A stretch of DNA of 64,000 nt from Candidatus Rubrivivax defluviihabitans. GTDB lineage: Bacteria > Pseudomonadota > Gammaproteobacteria > Burkholderiales > Burkholderiaceae_C. The translations under genes and the position numbers were made by a program. The stretch lies in assembly GCA_016709385.1 (NCBI GenBank), contig JADJMW010000021.1:186001-250000 (forward strand), written 5' to 3'. The notes under the pieces were generated by a model. That model was not told the origin of the DNA and searched no databases. It saw nothing but the letters and a program-made list of their open reading frames with translations. This document shows, in pieces, positions 49,108 through 57,741 of the stretch (within the stretch, counting starts at the first letter, position 1; the number at the start of each line of letters is the position of its first letter).

Positions 49108-49461
49108 ATGATCAGCACCCCCGCCGCCGACACGCCCCGAGCGAGCCCGCCCGCACCGACCGGTGTCGCATTCGACGACGAAGGCTTCCTGCTCGAACCG
49201 GCCGACTGGACACGCGCGCTGGCCGAGCGGATCGCGCAGCAGGCCGGCGTCGGCCCGCTCGGCGAGCGGCACTGGAGGGTCGTCGAGCTGGTGCGCTCGC
49301 GCTTCTTCGCGATCGGCGCGCTGCCGGTGATGCGGCTGGTGTGCCGCGCCGCGGGGCTGGATCCGCGGCAGGGCCACGCGCTGTTCGGCAGCTGCGCGAC
49401 GCTGTGGCGCATCGCCGGCCTGCCGCACCCCGGCGCCGAGGCGATGGCCTACATGCACTGA
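49108..49461 (+). CDS. DsrC/TusE-like protein lacking both redox cysteines
   Basis: A 117-residue protein with the DsrC/TusE fold pattern: FDDEGFLLEPADWTRALAE (residues 22-40), then GERHWRVVELVRSRFF, then RIAGLPHP at the C-terminus. DsrC carries sulfur on a C-terminal Cys (in GLPKPTGCV) and a second Cys in ACKIAGLP. Here the second position is W100 and the C-terminal Cys is missing (tail PGAEAMAYMH). The remaining cysteines, C79 and C96, are elsewhere. It may therefore be a regulatory or binding DsrC-like protein rather than a sulfur carrier. GGAG precedes the ATG at 49108. Sulfur-transfer genes follow 0.5 kb downstream. Confidence 0.8.
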   Translation: MISTPAADTPRASPPAPTGVAFDDEGFLLEPADWTRALAERIAQQAGVGPLGERHWRVVELVRSRFFAIGALPVMRLVCRAAGLDPRQGHALFGSCATLWRIAGLPHPGAEAMAYMH

Positions 49462-49979
49462 GTGACCGCGCGCGCGGGGCGCCGACTGGCAGCGCCACGT
49501 GTACGGGGCTCACGGGTCCGGCACCGGCACCGTGCCGCTCGGCAATGCATAGTCGATGCGCTCGAGCCAGCGACTGCACAAGAACAGGCCCGAAAGCGTC
49601 AAGTTCCTGCGTCGTGACAGGGATTTGCCGGCGCCGCTCCTCAGGGGAGGACGCGGAAATTCAGGCCAGAGTCCCAGAGCAAAGATCTGACCTCGTCCAC
49701 TTCATGTCCTCTCGACGAGGAGTGCTGGTGCCGATGTCCGAGAACCTTGACGCAGATCGTCATCGCCCGCGCGACCTTGCGTCAGAATGTCCGGGCTTGA
49801 ACCGGCCTCTTCGCCGACGCATCGACCGTCGCAGGGGCAGTGGGTCGGCCCGCTGCGATGCGACCGGTCGAATGCACCGACGTCGGACGGCAAGTGGGGA
49901 CGGCACTGCCCGGTGGTGTACGGCTTTCGCCGCGATCCGGCAGGGTGGGAATGGCATTGGCAACCAACACGGAGGTTTC
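49462..49979. other. Intergenic stretch before the sulfurtransferase gene
   Basis: No gene is supported on either strand. A minus-strand open frame running in from the left gives a 34-codon tail ending ALPSGTVPVPDP near 49512, which might be a fragment of a lost gene. TTGACGCAGATCGT at 49747-49760 resembles a weak FNR/Anr box. CGGAGG at 49970-49975 is the ribosome site of the next gene. Confidence 0.5.
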
Positions 49980-50912
49980 ATGATCCCTCGTTTTTCGTCG
50001 CGGCTCGTCGCGCTCGTCAGTGGCGTGCTGGCTCTTGTGTTCACCTCGCTGTCGGCGCTGGCCCAGCCGCTCGTCGATGCCGCCTGGGCGGTCGCGAACG
50101 CCGGCAAGCCGGGCATCGTATTCGTCGACCTGCAGCCGCCGGCCGACTTCCAGAAGGGCCACATTCCCGGTGCCGTGAACAGCAACTACGGCAAGGATGG
50201 CTGGCGCCAGGATCGCGCGCGCGACAAGGTGCCGGACATGTTCCCGGAGAACATCGAGCCGCTGGTTGCGCTGATCGGCCGACTCGGCATCGACAACGAC
50301 ACCCATGTCGTGCTCGTGCCGCCCGGCTACAACGTGACCGACATGGGTGCGGGCACGCGCATCTACTGGACCTTCAAGGTGCTCGGACACGACAAGGTCT
50401 CGATCCTGAATGGCGGCATGAACGCCTACACGAACGACGACAAGCGGCCGCTGCAGACCGGCGCCGTGACGCCGGCGGCGAAGGTGTTCAAGGCGAACCT
50501 GCGCCAGGACATGCTGATCACCATGGAAGACGTCAAGAAGGCGCAGGCCGCCGGCCAGTTGCTGATCGACGCGCGCCCCGAAGACCAGTACGCCGGCATC
50601 AACCGCCATCCGAAGTCCACGCAGAGCGGCACGATCGCAGGCGCGAAGAGCGTCCCGCACAACTGGATGGCGGTGAATGGCGGTGGCATGTTCCGCCCGA
50701 AGGCGCAGGCCGAGCAGCTCTACGCGGTGGCGAACGTCGCCCCCACCGGCGAGCACATCCAGTTCTGCAACACCGGGCACTGGGCGTCGATCGGCTGGTT
50801 CGTCGCGAGCGAGATCGTCGGCAACAAGCAGTCCAAGATGTACGACGGCTCGATGGTCGAGTGGACGATGCTCAAGGGCGGGCCGGTCGAGTCGCGCGTC
50901 AAGCTGCAGTGA
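49980..50912 (+). CDS. Periplasmic tandem-rhodanese sulfurtransferase
   Basis: A 310-residue sulfurtransferase with a signal peptide (residues 1-29, ending ALA-QP). The first rhodanese domain (IVFVDLQPPADFQKGHIPGA) has no catalytic Cys (loop PPGYNVTDMG). The second (LLIDARPEDQYAG, then IAGAKSVPHNWM) has the active-site loop CNTGHWAS with C263. This inactive/active pair is typical of thiosulfate or 3-mercaptopyruvate sulfurtransferases. CGGAGG precedes the ATG. The YeeE/YedE transporter starts 73 bases later, suggesting the enzyme loads or prepares sulfane sulfur for import. Confidence 0.9.
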   Translation: MIPRFSSRLVALVSGVLALVFTSLSALAQPLVDAAWAVANAGKPGIVFVDLQPPADFQKGHIPGAVNSNYGKDGWRQDRARDKVPDMFPENIEPLVALIGRLGIDNDTHVVLVPPGYNVTDMGAGTRIYWTFKVLGHDKVSILNGGMNAYTNDDKRPLQTGAVTPAAKVFKANLRQDMLITMEDVKKAQAAGQLLIDARPEDQYAGINRHPKSTQSGTIAGAKSVPHNWMAVNGGGMFRPKAQAEQLYAVANVAPTGEHIQFCNTGHWASIGWFVASEIVGNKQSKMYDGSMVEWTMLKGGPVESRVKLQ

Positions 50913-50985
50913 GGATGGGTCCGGGCGACATGACGAAGCTGCGCGGCACGGCAGCCCGGCCGGTTCGGCCGGGGGGACACCGGCG

Positions 50986-52434
50986 ATGAGCACGGGGGCC
51001 GCACGGTCCCCGGCCGCCGCCGCGCGGTCTGCCGGGCTGCCGAAGGCGCTGGCGCTGGTCGCCGCCGGCGTCTTGGCGTCGATCGTCGTACTGTCGATCG
51101 ACATGCGCCTGAGTTACCTGCTGCTGTATGCCTGGTTCGGCATCGGCTACGGCGCGCTGCTGCAGTACGGCCGCTTCTGCATGGCCTCTGCGGTACGCGA
51201 CCTGTTCGCGGTGCGCGTGCCGCGCATGGCGGTCGGCATGATGATCGCCGTGGCGCTGTATGCGCTGGTGTCCGCCGTCGTCACGCTCGCGGGCTTCGGC
51301 ACCGTCGACCCCGACCCGGTGGGCTGGCACATCCTGGTCGGCGCGGCGATCTTCGGCTTCGGCATGGTCTTCACCGGCGGTTGCGCATCGGGTTCGTTGT
51401 ACAAGGCGGGCGAGGGCAATGTCGGCTCGATGCTGGTGATCGTCGCGATCTCGGTGTCGCAGGCCGTCGTCGTGACCACCGGTGGCTGGTTCGATCGGCT
51501 CGTGCCGGCAGCGTGGACGGCCGCCGCTGCCGCTGCCGAAGACGTACCGGCCGAGGTCACGGTCACGCAGGGCTGGTTCGACCAGTTCATGGCCGGCTAT
51601 CTGTGGACGCTGGACGCTGCCACGCTGGCCGAGCGCCTCGGACTGGAGGAATCTCCCGTCGCCGCCGTAGCCGTCAATACGCTGTTCGTGGCCCTCGTGC
51701 CGGTGCTGCTGTTGCTGCTGCTGCTGTATGCGGTGTACTTCCGACCGGGTTACATGCGCCGCGCGAAGATCACCGCGCCGACGCTGCGCCAGCACCTGGC
51801 CGGCGTCTGGGCGATGTGCACGGCGTCGCGCAATACCGCCTGGGCGGGCATCGGGCTCGGGCTGCTCGCCGGTGCCCACGTGTGGGCGACCGGGATGCTG
51901 CGCGCCCATTACGGCATCGAGAATTTCGGCGAGTTGCTGGCGGCGATGGACCAGCGCTCCGGGCTCTCGCTCAACGGCACGGTGTTCGACCCCGGCTACT
52001 GGTACATCACGACACAGGAGGCCCAGTGGGGCGCCTGGGTGCTCGAGTCGCTGGGCGCGTCGATGCGCGACAACGTCTACTTCGGCCTGTTCAACGGCAT
52101 TCCGAATCCGCTGTTGAACGCGCCGGGCTTCATGTCGATCGGCATCATCGTCGGTGCGGCGATGATGGCGCTGCTGCGGCAGGAGTTCAAATGGAAGCTG
52201 CCCAACCTCGAAGGCGCCGTCTTCGCGTTGATCGGCGGTACGCTGATGGGCATCGGCGCACGCGTCGCCAAGGGCTGCAACATCGGGGCCTTCTTCTCCA
52301 CCGTGACGAATGGCGATCCGAGCGGCTGGCTGTTCCTGCTGGGCATGGCCGCCGGTGCCTGGGTGGGGGTGAAGCTGTTTGCCTGGTGGGTGGACTGGCA
52401 GGCGGCCCGGCAGGGTGGCGAGCTGACGCTGTAG
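50986..52434 (+). CDS. YeeE/YedE family sulfur (thiosulfate/selenium) transporter
   Basis: A 482-residue inner-membrane protein with ten or more helices and an internal duplication. Family motifs with conserved cysteines are LQYGRFCMASAVRD, FTGGCASGSLYKAGEG (first half) and ARVAKGCNIGAFFS (second half). Characterised relatives import thiosulfate or related sulfane sulfur, and others are tied to selenium use. A hydrophilic loop of about 100 residues (near 170-300) separates the halves. It is followed by tusA, which commonly partners YeeE proteins. The ATG at 50986 follows a G-rich stretch. Confidence 0.9.
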   Translation: MSTGAARSPAAAARSAGLPKALALVAAGVLASIVVLSIDMRLSYLLLYAWFGIGYGALLQYGRFCMASAVRDLFAVRVPRMAVGMMIAVALYALVSAVVTLAGFGTVDPDPVGWHILVGAAIFGFGMVFTGGCASGSLYKAGEGNVGSMLVIVAISVSQAVVVTTGGWFDRLVPAAWTAAAAAAEDVPAEVTVTQGWFDQFMAGYLWTLDAATLAERLGLEESPVAAVAVNTLFVALVPVLLLLLLLYAVYFRPGYMRRAKITAPTLRQHLAGVWAMCTASRNTAWAGIGLGLLAGAHVWATGMLRAHYGIENFGELLAAMDQRSGLSLNGTVFDPGYWYITTQEAQWGAWVLESLGASMRDNVYFGLFNGIPNPLLNAPGFMSIGIIVGAAMMALLRQEFKWKLPNLEGAVFALIGGTLMGIGARVAKGCNIGAFFSTVTNGDPSGWLFLLGMAAGAWVGVKLFAWWVDWQAARQGGELTL

Positions 52435-52480
52435 CCGCCGGGCATTGAGTTTCATGCACGACTGACGAGGAGACGAGATC

Positions 52481-52732
52481 ATGGCCGTGACCTTCAACCA
52501 GACCGCCGACGGCAAGTGGACGCTGGACGTACGCGGCTACGCCTGCCCGCAGCCGCAGATGTATACGAAGAAGGCGCTGCAGAAGCTGGGCAGCGGCGAC
52601 GAACTGACACTGGTCTTCGACAACCCGTCGTCGGGCGAGTCGATCCAGGCGATGTGCGACTCCGACGGCAACGACATCATCGAGCGCGTCGACGGTGGCG
52701 GCTCGTTCAGCTGGACGATCCGCAAGACCTGA
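52481..52732 (+). CDS. tusA: TusA-family sulfur carrier protein
   Basis: An 83-residue cytoplasmic protein with the TusA core RGYACPQPQMYTKKALQKL; the sulfur-carrying cysteine is C22 in the CPxP motif. A second cysteine lies in AMCDSDGN. TusA takes persulfide sulfur and hands it to further partners for thiolation or sulfur oxidation; when next to YeeE it probably accepts sulfur at the transporter. GAGGAGACGAG precedes the ATG. The next gene starts five bases after its stop. Confidence 0.93.
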   Translation: MAVTFNQTADGKWTLDVRGYACPQPQMYTKKALQKLGSGDELTLVFDNPSSGESIQAMCDSDGNDIIERVDGGGSFSWTIRKT

Positions 52733-52737
52733 CGGCG

Positions 52738-53049
52738 ATGATCTTCGGCCTCGTCGTCACCGACCGCGCGTATGCCGCGCACGCGACCGAGTTGCTGTCG
52801 GCGGCCGTCGCACGCGGTTGGGACGCGCGCTGTTTCCTGACCGACACCGGCGTGCTGCTGCTGCAGGACCCGGCCTTCGGGGCCCATGCGCGCAGCCGGC
52901 CGGGCAGCGTGGCCTCGTGCAAGCACAGCATCGAGCTGCACGTGCCCGAGGGCCTGGACCTGTCGGTGCTGGACGGCGCGGTCGTCATCGGCGGCCAGTT
53001 CCAGGGCGCCCGCCTGGCCAGCGCGGCGACGGCGATGCTGGTGTTGTAG
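52738..53049 (+). CDS. Small DsrE-like sulfur-transfer protein (first)
   Basis: A 103-residue DsrE/DsrF-superfamily candidate. It opens IFGLVVTDRAYAAHATELLSAA, followed by RCFLTDTGVLLLQDP and VASCKHSIELHVP, which places one cysteine at residue 32 and one at 61. The second is a plausible persulfide carrier, as in DsrE-like proteins that pair with TusA. It starts five bases after tusA. Assignment is by fold pattern and context; a direct family match is not certain. Confidence 0.65.
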   Translation: MIFGLVVTDRAYAAHATELLSAAVARGWDARCFLTDTGVLLLQDPAFGAHARSRPGSVASCKHSIELHVPEGLDLSVLDGAVVIGGQFQGARLASAATAMLVL

Positions 53050-53077
53050 CCTGTCAACGAAACCCCGGACGAAACGA

Positions 53078-53341
53078 ATGGCCGAACCGAGACGCTTCCT
53101 GGTCGTGGCCATGGGCAACCGCGTCGAGGCGTTGCGGGTCGCCGTCGGGCTGACCTTGTCCGATGCGTCGCTGCAAGTCGTCGTGTGGGGCGGGATGCCG
53201 GAAGACGAAGGCGCGCGCGACCACCTCGAGGCCCTCGAGTTCGGCGACATTCCGGTCGCCGTGCTGCCGGCGGGCGACGAGGCGTCTTGGGACGAGCTCG
53301 CGCGCCACATTCTCGACAGCGAAGTGGTCTACTGCCTATGA
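53078..53341 (+). CDS. Small DsrE/DsrH-like protein (second)
   Basis: An 87-residue protein opening with a beta-strand/helix start typical of the DsrE/F/H superfamily (RFLVVAMGNRVEALRVAVGL, then QVVVWGGMPEDE) and ending VVYCL*, with a single penultimate cysteine at residue 86. Terminal cysteines occur in DsrH/TusB-like partners, but the assignment rests on context. Its stop codon overlaps the start of the next gene (ATGA), so translation is coupled. Confidence 0.6.
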   Translation: MAEPRRFLVVAMGNRVEALRVAVGLTLSDASLQVVVWGGMPEDEGARDHLEALEFGDIPVAVLPAGDEASWDELARHILDSEVVYCL

Positions 53342-53562
53342 ACACCCCGCGCCGCATCCTGCTGATCGACCCGCTCGGGCATGACCCCGCCGACGTCGCG
53401 GTGCCGCTGGCGCAGGCCCTGGAGCGTGCCGGTGCCCAGGTGCGCCGGATCTCGCTGCCGGGACAGGCCGAAGTCGTGCTCGACGCGATCGAGCAGGGCT
53501 GGATGCCGGTGGCGCTGAAGCCCATGACGGCCGCGGCGCGGGCTGCGCAGCCAGACAGTTGA
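53338..53562 (+). CDS. Uncharacterised 74-residue protein of the sulfur cluster
   Basis: I do not recognise this protein. The 74 residues start with a strand/helix pattern (RRILLIDPLGHDPADVAV, ALERAGAQVRRI) and end with a short Ala-rich tail; no cysteine is present. It overlaps the preceding gene by four bases (ATGA) and closes the run of sulfur genes, facing cueR head-on across 59 bases. A partner role for the second DsrE-like protein is suggested only by the overlap. Confidence 0.55.
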   Translation: MNTPRRILLIDPLGHDPADVAVPLAQALERAGAQVRRISLPGQAEVVLDAIEQGWMPVALKPMTAAARAAQPDS

Positions 53563-53621
53563 CTTCCGCGGCGGGCACTGGACCGCCAGTCTCGTCGCGC
53601 GAAGTGCAGGCAAGCCGCGCG

Positions 53622-54089
53622 TCAACGTGAAGCCCGGTTCCGGCCTCGCGGCGGCATCGCGCCTTCGGCGCAGCCATCCGGTGGCAGGGGTTTGCCGGCC
53701 GCCAGTGACTCCAGGATCGGGCAGTCCGGCCGGTCGTCGCCGTGGCAGCAGTGCACCAGATGCTCCAGCGTGGTCTTCATCGCCAGCAATTCCTGCGCCT
53801 TCCGTTCCAGGTCCGCGACATGCGCCATCGCCAGCGCCTTGACCTGGCGGCTGGGCCGCTTGCGGTCGTGCCACAGGCTCACGAGTTCGCCGATCTCGAC
53901 GATGGAAAAACCCAGGTCGCGCGCGTGGCGGATGAAGCGCAAGGTGTGCACGTCGCCTTCGCCGTATTGCCGGTAGCCGGCGTCGGTCCGTGCGGCCGCG
54001 GGCAGCAGGCCCACGGCTTCGTAGTGGCGGATCATCTTGGCCGAGACGCCCGAGGCCTGGGCAGCCTGGCCGATATTCATGACGTTCAC
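53622..54089 (-). CDS. cueR: MerR-family copper regulator CueR
   Basis: A 155-residue MerR-type activator. The helix-turn-helix start (IGQAAQASGVSAKMIRHYEAVGLL) is followed by a dimerisation coiled-coil and the metal-binding loop HCCHGDDRPDCPI; C115 and C123 are eight apart, like the Cu(I) ligands C112 and C120 of E. coli CueR. The GTG at 54089 has AGGAG at suitable spacing, while an ATG nine bases in (54080) is too far from it. It is 11 bases downstream of copA on the same strand and probably on the same transcript. Confidence 0.9.
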   Translation of the reverse strand: MNVMNIGQAAQASGVSAKMIRHYEAVGLLPAAARTDAGYRQYGEGDVHTLRFIRHARDLGFSIVEIGELVSLWHDRKRPSRQVKALAMAHVADLERKAQELLAMKTTLEHLVHCCHGDDRPDCPILESLAAGKPLPPDGCAEGAMPPRGRNRASR

Positions 54090-54100
54090 CCCCGGTCTCC

Positions 54101-56575
54101 TCAGGCCGCCGCCGGGCGCGGCGCGTCGACGGGTGCCGCGGTCACGTCGGTCGTGGCGGTGGCACGCCAGCGGCGCAACAGCAGCGCGTTGCCGACCACG
54201 CTGACGCTGCTGAAGGCCATGGCCGCGCCGGCGATCACCGGGTCCAGCAGGCCGGCGGCGGCCAGCGGGATCCCGACCACGTTGTAGGCAAAGGCCCAGA
54301 ACAGGCCACGGTGGATGGTGGCGACGGTGCGGCGCGAGACGTCCAGCGCGTCGGCCACCAGCCGCGGGTCACCGCGCATCAGCGTGATGCCGGCGGTTTC
54401 CATCGCCACGTCGGTGCCGGTGGACAGCGCAATACCCACGTCGGCGGCGGCCAGCGCCGGCGCATCGTTGATGCCGTCGCCGACCATCGCCACCACCGCG
54501 CCCCGGGTGCGCGATTCCTGCACCACGGCGGCCTTGTCGCCGGGCAGCACTTCGGCGCGGAACTCGCCGATGCCGAGTTCGGCGGCCACCGCGGCGGCGC
54601 TGCCGGCGTTGTCGCCGGTGAGCATCATCGTCCGCAGGCCCTGGGCGCGCAGGCGCGCCACCGCCTCGCGCGCCGCGGGCTTGACGGCGTCGCCGAAGGC
54701 CAGCAGGCCCAGCGGTGCGGCCGCGGCGCCGCTGCGGCGCAGCAGCCACGAAACGCTGCGGCCCTGGCGCTCCAGCCGTTCGGCCTCGGCCGCGAGGGGG
54801 CCGGCATCCGCGCCCCATTCGCGCAGCAGGCGGCTGCTGCCCAGAGCCACCTGGTGGCCGTCGATCGTGGCTTCGACGCCCCGCCCGGGCAGCGCCCGGG
54901 CTTCATGGGTCCTGGGCAAGGCCGCGGGGCCCTGCGCTTCACGCCAGCGCGCCATCACCGCATGCGCCAACGGGTGGTCGCTGCTCTGCTGCAGCGTCGC
55001 AGCCAGGCGCAGCACGTCGTCCTGGGTCTGGCCTTCGGCGGCCCGCACGGCCACCAGTGCGGGCCGGCCTTCGGTGAGCGTACCGGTCTTGTCGAAGACC
55101 ACGGTCGTGACCGCGTGCGCCACTTCCAGCGCCTCGGCGTCCTTGATCAGGATGCCGTGCCGCGCCGCCACGCCGGTGCCCACCATGATCGCCGTCGGCG
55201 TGGCCAGGCCTAAAGCGCAGGGGCAGGCGATGACCAGCACCGAGACTGCGTTGATGATGGCCGGCTCCCAGCCGCTGCCCGCCAGCAGCCAGCCACCCAG
55301 CGTGAGCAGCGCGATGACCAGCACCACCGGCACGAAGACCGCGCTCACCCGGTCCACGATGCGCTGGATTGGCGCCTTGGCTGCCTGCGCCGATTCGACC
55401 ATGCGGATGATGCGCGCCAGCGTCGTCTCGGCGCCCACGGCAAGCGTCCTCACCGTGAGCACGCCGTCGGCGTTGATGGCGCCGCCGGTGACGCGCGAGC
55501 CCACCGTCTTGGCCACCGGCATGCTCTCGCCGGTGATCAGCGACTCGTCGACATGGCTGCGGCCGGCGACCACCTCGCCGTCCACGGCCACGCGCTCGCC
55601 CGGCCGCACGTTCACCAGGTCACCCCGTTGCACCTGTTCCACCGGCACTTCCAGCTCGACACCGTCGCGCTGCACGCGCGCCGTGGCCGGGCGCAATGCA
55701 TTCAGCGCCCGGATCGCGTCGGCCGTCTGCCGCTTGGCGCGCCCCTCCAGCCATTTGCCCAGCAGCACCAACGTGATCACCGCTGCCGAGGCTTCGAAAT
55801 ACAGGTGCGGCATGCCGTGACCGGCGTGTTGCCAGAGCAGGTAGACCGACAAGCCGTAGGCGGCCGAGGTGCCCAAGGCCACCAGCAGATCCATGTTGCC
55901 GGCGCCGGCGCGCACCGCCTTCCAGCCGGCGCGGTAGAAGCGCCAGCCCAGGCCGAACTGTACGGGGGTGGCCAGGGCCAGCTGGGCCCAGCCGCCGAGC
56001 ATCCAGGCTATGCCCAGCCACTGCAGCAGCATGGGCGCCACCAGCGGCACGGTCAGCACCGCGGCCAGCGCCACCGGCCACCAGTCGGGCAGCCGGGCCG
56101 CCGCCCGCGCTTTGACGGGCACCGAGGCGTCGTGCGCCGCATAACCCGCCTTGCCGACCGCCGCCACCAGCGCCGACACCGGCACGCTGGCCAGCCGTTC
56201 GACCGTGGCCCGCTCGGTGGCCAGGTTGACCGAGACCGCCGTGACGCCCGGCACCTTGAGCAGCGCCTTCTCGACGCGGCCGACGCACGAGGCGCAGGTC
56301 ATGTCCTCGACGCGCAGCGTGGCCGTGGCCAGCGGCACCTCGTAGCCGGCCCGGCGCACCGCCGCCGCCAGCGCCGGTGCGGTGACTTCCGGGCCGGCCA
56401 GCACCGTGGCCTGCTCGGTGGCCAGGTTGACGCTGACGGCCGCGACGCCGGGCACGGTGGCCAGCGCCTTCTCGACGCGCCGCACGCACGACGCGCAGGT
56501 CATGCCGCCGACCTGGAGCCGGACTTCGGTGGTCTGGCCATCGGTGGCAGCCGCTCTGCCTGTCTGGGTGTCCAT
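54101..56575 (-). CDS. copA: Cu(I)-exporting P-type ATPase CopA
   Basis: An 824-residue P1B-type ATPase that expels Cu(I) from the cytoplasm. Two N-terminal heavy-metal domains each carry MTCASC. The membrane CPC motif ([12 protein letters not shown]), the phosphorylation site DKTGTLTEG, the TGES loop ([11 protein letters not shown]) and the [10 protein letters not shown] hinge are all intact. The ATG at 56575 ([10 protein letters not shown]) is preferred; an upstream ATG at 56596 lacks a ribosome site. CueR-like operators lie upstream and copZ is divergent. Confidence 0.97.
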   Translation of the reverse strand: MDTQTGRAAATDGQTTEVRLQVGGMTCASCVRRVEKALATVPGVAAVSVNLATEQATVLAGPEVTAPALAAAVRRAGYEVPLATATLRVEDMTCASCVGRVEKALLKVPGVTAVSVNLATERATVERLASVPVSALVAAVGKAGYAAHDASVPVKARAAARLPDWWPVALAAVLTVPLVAPMLLQWLGIAWMLGGWAQLALATPVQFGLGWRFYRAGWKAVRAGAGNMDLLVALGTSAAYGLSVYLLWQHAGHGMPHLYFEASAAVITLVLLGKWLEGRAKRQTADAIRALNALRPATARVQRDGVELEVPVEQVQRGDLVNVRPGERVAVDGEVVAGRSHVDESLITGESMPVAKTVGSRVTGGAINADGVLTVRTLAVGAETTLARIIRMVESAQAAKAPIQRIVDRVSAVFVPVVLVIALLTLGGWLLAGSGWEPAIINAVSVLVIACPCALGLATPTAIMVGTGVAARHGILIKDAEALEVAHAVTTVVFDKTGTLTEGRPALVAVRAAEGQTQDDVLRLAATLQQSSDHPLAHAVMARWREAQGPAALPRTHEARALPGRGVEATIDGHQVALGSSRLLREWGADAGPLAAEAERLERQGRSVSWLLRRSGAAAAPLGLLAFGDAVKPAAREAVARLRAQGLRTMMLTGDNAGSAAAVAAELGIGEFRAEVLPGDKAAVVQESRTRGAVVAMVGDGINDAPALAAADVGIALSTGTDVAMETAGITLMRGDPRLVADALDVSRRTVATIHRGLFWAFAYNVVGIPLAAAGLLDPVIAGAAMAFSSVSVVGNALLLRRWRATATTDVTAAPVDAPRPAAA

Positions 56576-56621
56576 GGGTGTTCCGCGCAGGGGCATGCAG
56601 AATGGGAGGCGTGGATCGTCG

Positions 56622-56645
56622 ACGTTCCAACGGTGTCAAGGTCAA
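56622..56645 (-). promoter_or_regulatory. CueR-like operator/promoter for copA
   Basis: On the minus strand TTGACC (56645-56640) is a -35 hexamer. The dyad ACCTTGAC ... TGGAACGT (56642-56622) follows the CueR form ACCTTCC-N7-GGAAGGT imperfectly, and a 19-base spacer to GACGAT gives the long spacing typical of MerR-family promoters. It is 47 bases upstream of the copA ATG at 56575. Confidence 0.55.
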
Positions 56646-56695
56646 GCGCCGGCAGCCTGCACCGGTGTCGGCGACGAGGTCATCGCAGCGGTCGC

Positions 56696-56719
56696 TTGAC
56701 CTTACCATGATGGCAAGGT
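56696..56719 (+). promoter_or_regulatory. CueR-like operator/promoter for copZ
   Basis: On the plus strand TTGACC (56696-56701) overlaps a near-perfect dyad, ACCTTACC - ATGAT - GGCAAGGT (56699-56719), with one mismatch between arms. This matches the CueR consensus closely. A 19-base spacer from -35 would place the -10 at CAGCCT (56721-56726), weak by itself as usual for MerR-activated promoters. copZ starts at 56784. Confidence 0.75.
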
Positions 56720-56783
56720 GCAGCCTACGCGCCTCCGGTCCACCATGCCAGTTCACCGTTCACCGTCCCTCAAGGAGCCCACC

Positions 56784-56990
56784 ATGATTGCCTTCGAAGT
56801 GCAGGACATGACCTGCGGCCACTGCGTCCGCACCATCACCCAGGCCGTGCAGGCGCTGGACCCGAAAGCCCGGGTGCAGATCGACCTGGCCACGCACCGC
56901 GTGGCCATCGAAGCCGTGCAGGCCGATGCCGCGGCACTGGGGGACGCCATTCGCGAAGCAGGCTTCACGCCGGTGGCTGCCACCGCCTGA
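56784..56990 (+). CDS. copZ: Copper chaperone CopZ (heavy-metal domain)
   Basis: A 68-residue single heavy-metal-associated domain with the metal motif MTCGHC (C11, C14) and the betaalphabeta pattern of Atx1/CopZ proteins. It delivers Cu(I) to CopA. CAAGGAG precedes the ATG. It is divergent from copA with two CueR-like sites between them, so both should rise with copper. Confidence 0.93.
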   Translation: MIAFEVQDMTCGHCVRTITQAVQALDPKARVQIDLATHRVAIEAVQADAAALGDAIREAGFTPVAATA

Positions 56991-57057
56991 GCCGCTCCGG
57001 GGTGGGCGCGCTGGCGGGCGACTGCGCCGAGGCCGCCGGGCTGGGCGCATGGCGATA

Positions 57058-57717
57058 ATGCAGCCGACCATGATCGAAACCCCGGCCCTGTCGCTGCCGC
57101 AGCGGCTCAAGGCCGCCACCGCCGAGCAGCACCGCCGCGTCGAACGCAGCGGCGTCATGGCCACCCTGCTGCGCGGGCGCATCGAGCGCCTGGCTTACCT
57201 GGCGCTGCTGCGCAACCTGCACGCGCTGTACGCCGCGCTGGAGCCGGCCCTGTCGCGCCAGGCGGCACATCCGGCGGTGGGTCCGGTGGTGGTGCCCGAA
57301 CTGTTCCGTCGCGATGCATTGGAAAGCGATCTGCGGGCCTTGCAGCGCGAGGCCGACCCGCCTGCAGAGGTGCTGCGGCCCGCCACCGTGGCCTATGTCG
57401 AGCGCCTGCGCGAGATCGAGGCCACGCAGCCGGAACTGCTGGTGGCGCATGCCTATGTACGCTACCTGGGCGACCTCAGCGGCGGCCAGCAACTGCGGCG
57501 GATCGTGAGGCGGGCCCTGGCTCTGCAGGGCGCGGCAGGCACCTGTTTCTATGACTTCGGCGACACCAGCCAGGTGAGTCGGCTGGCGCAGGGCTTTCGC
57601 GCGGCACTCGACGAGGTCGGCGCCCGGGCGCACGACGCCGGCGCCATCGTGGCCGAGGCCGAGGGCGCCTTCGCTCGCCACGGCCAGATCTTCGAGCAAC
57701 TGGCGGCCGCGGGCTGA
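57058..57717 (+). CDS. Heme oxygenase (biliverdin-producing, BphO-like)
   Basis: A 219-residue heme oxygenase that opens heme to biliverdin, CO and iron. The proximal heme ligand is H25 in TAEQHRRVERSGVM, and the distal-helix motif is YLGDLSGGQQLRRIV. In phototrophs a heme oxygenase next to a bacteriophytochrome supplies its biliverdin chromophore. It is convergent with the bphP gene (gap 24 bases). Starts at 57049 and 57070 are also possible; none has a strong ribosome site. Confidence 0.9.
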   Translation: MQPTMIETPALSLPQRLKAATAEQHRRVERSGVMATLLRGRIERLAYLALLRNLHALYAALEPALSRQAAHPAVGPVVVPELFRRDALESDLRALQREADPPAEVLRPATVAYVERLREIEATQPELLVAHAYVRYLGDLSGGQQLRRIVRRALALQGAAGTCFYDFGDTSQVSRLAQGFRAALDEVGARAHDAGAIVAEAEGAFARHGQIFEQLAAAG

Positions 57718-57741
57718 ATCGGGCTGACCCCGGCGAAGGGC

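Noticed and set aside
49747..49760. TTGACGCAGATCGT as an FNR/Anr site for the sulfurtransferase gene
   Set aside because: Only seven of ten fixed positions fit and it is 220 bases from the start codon, so I do not list it as a site.
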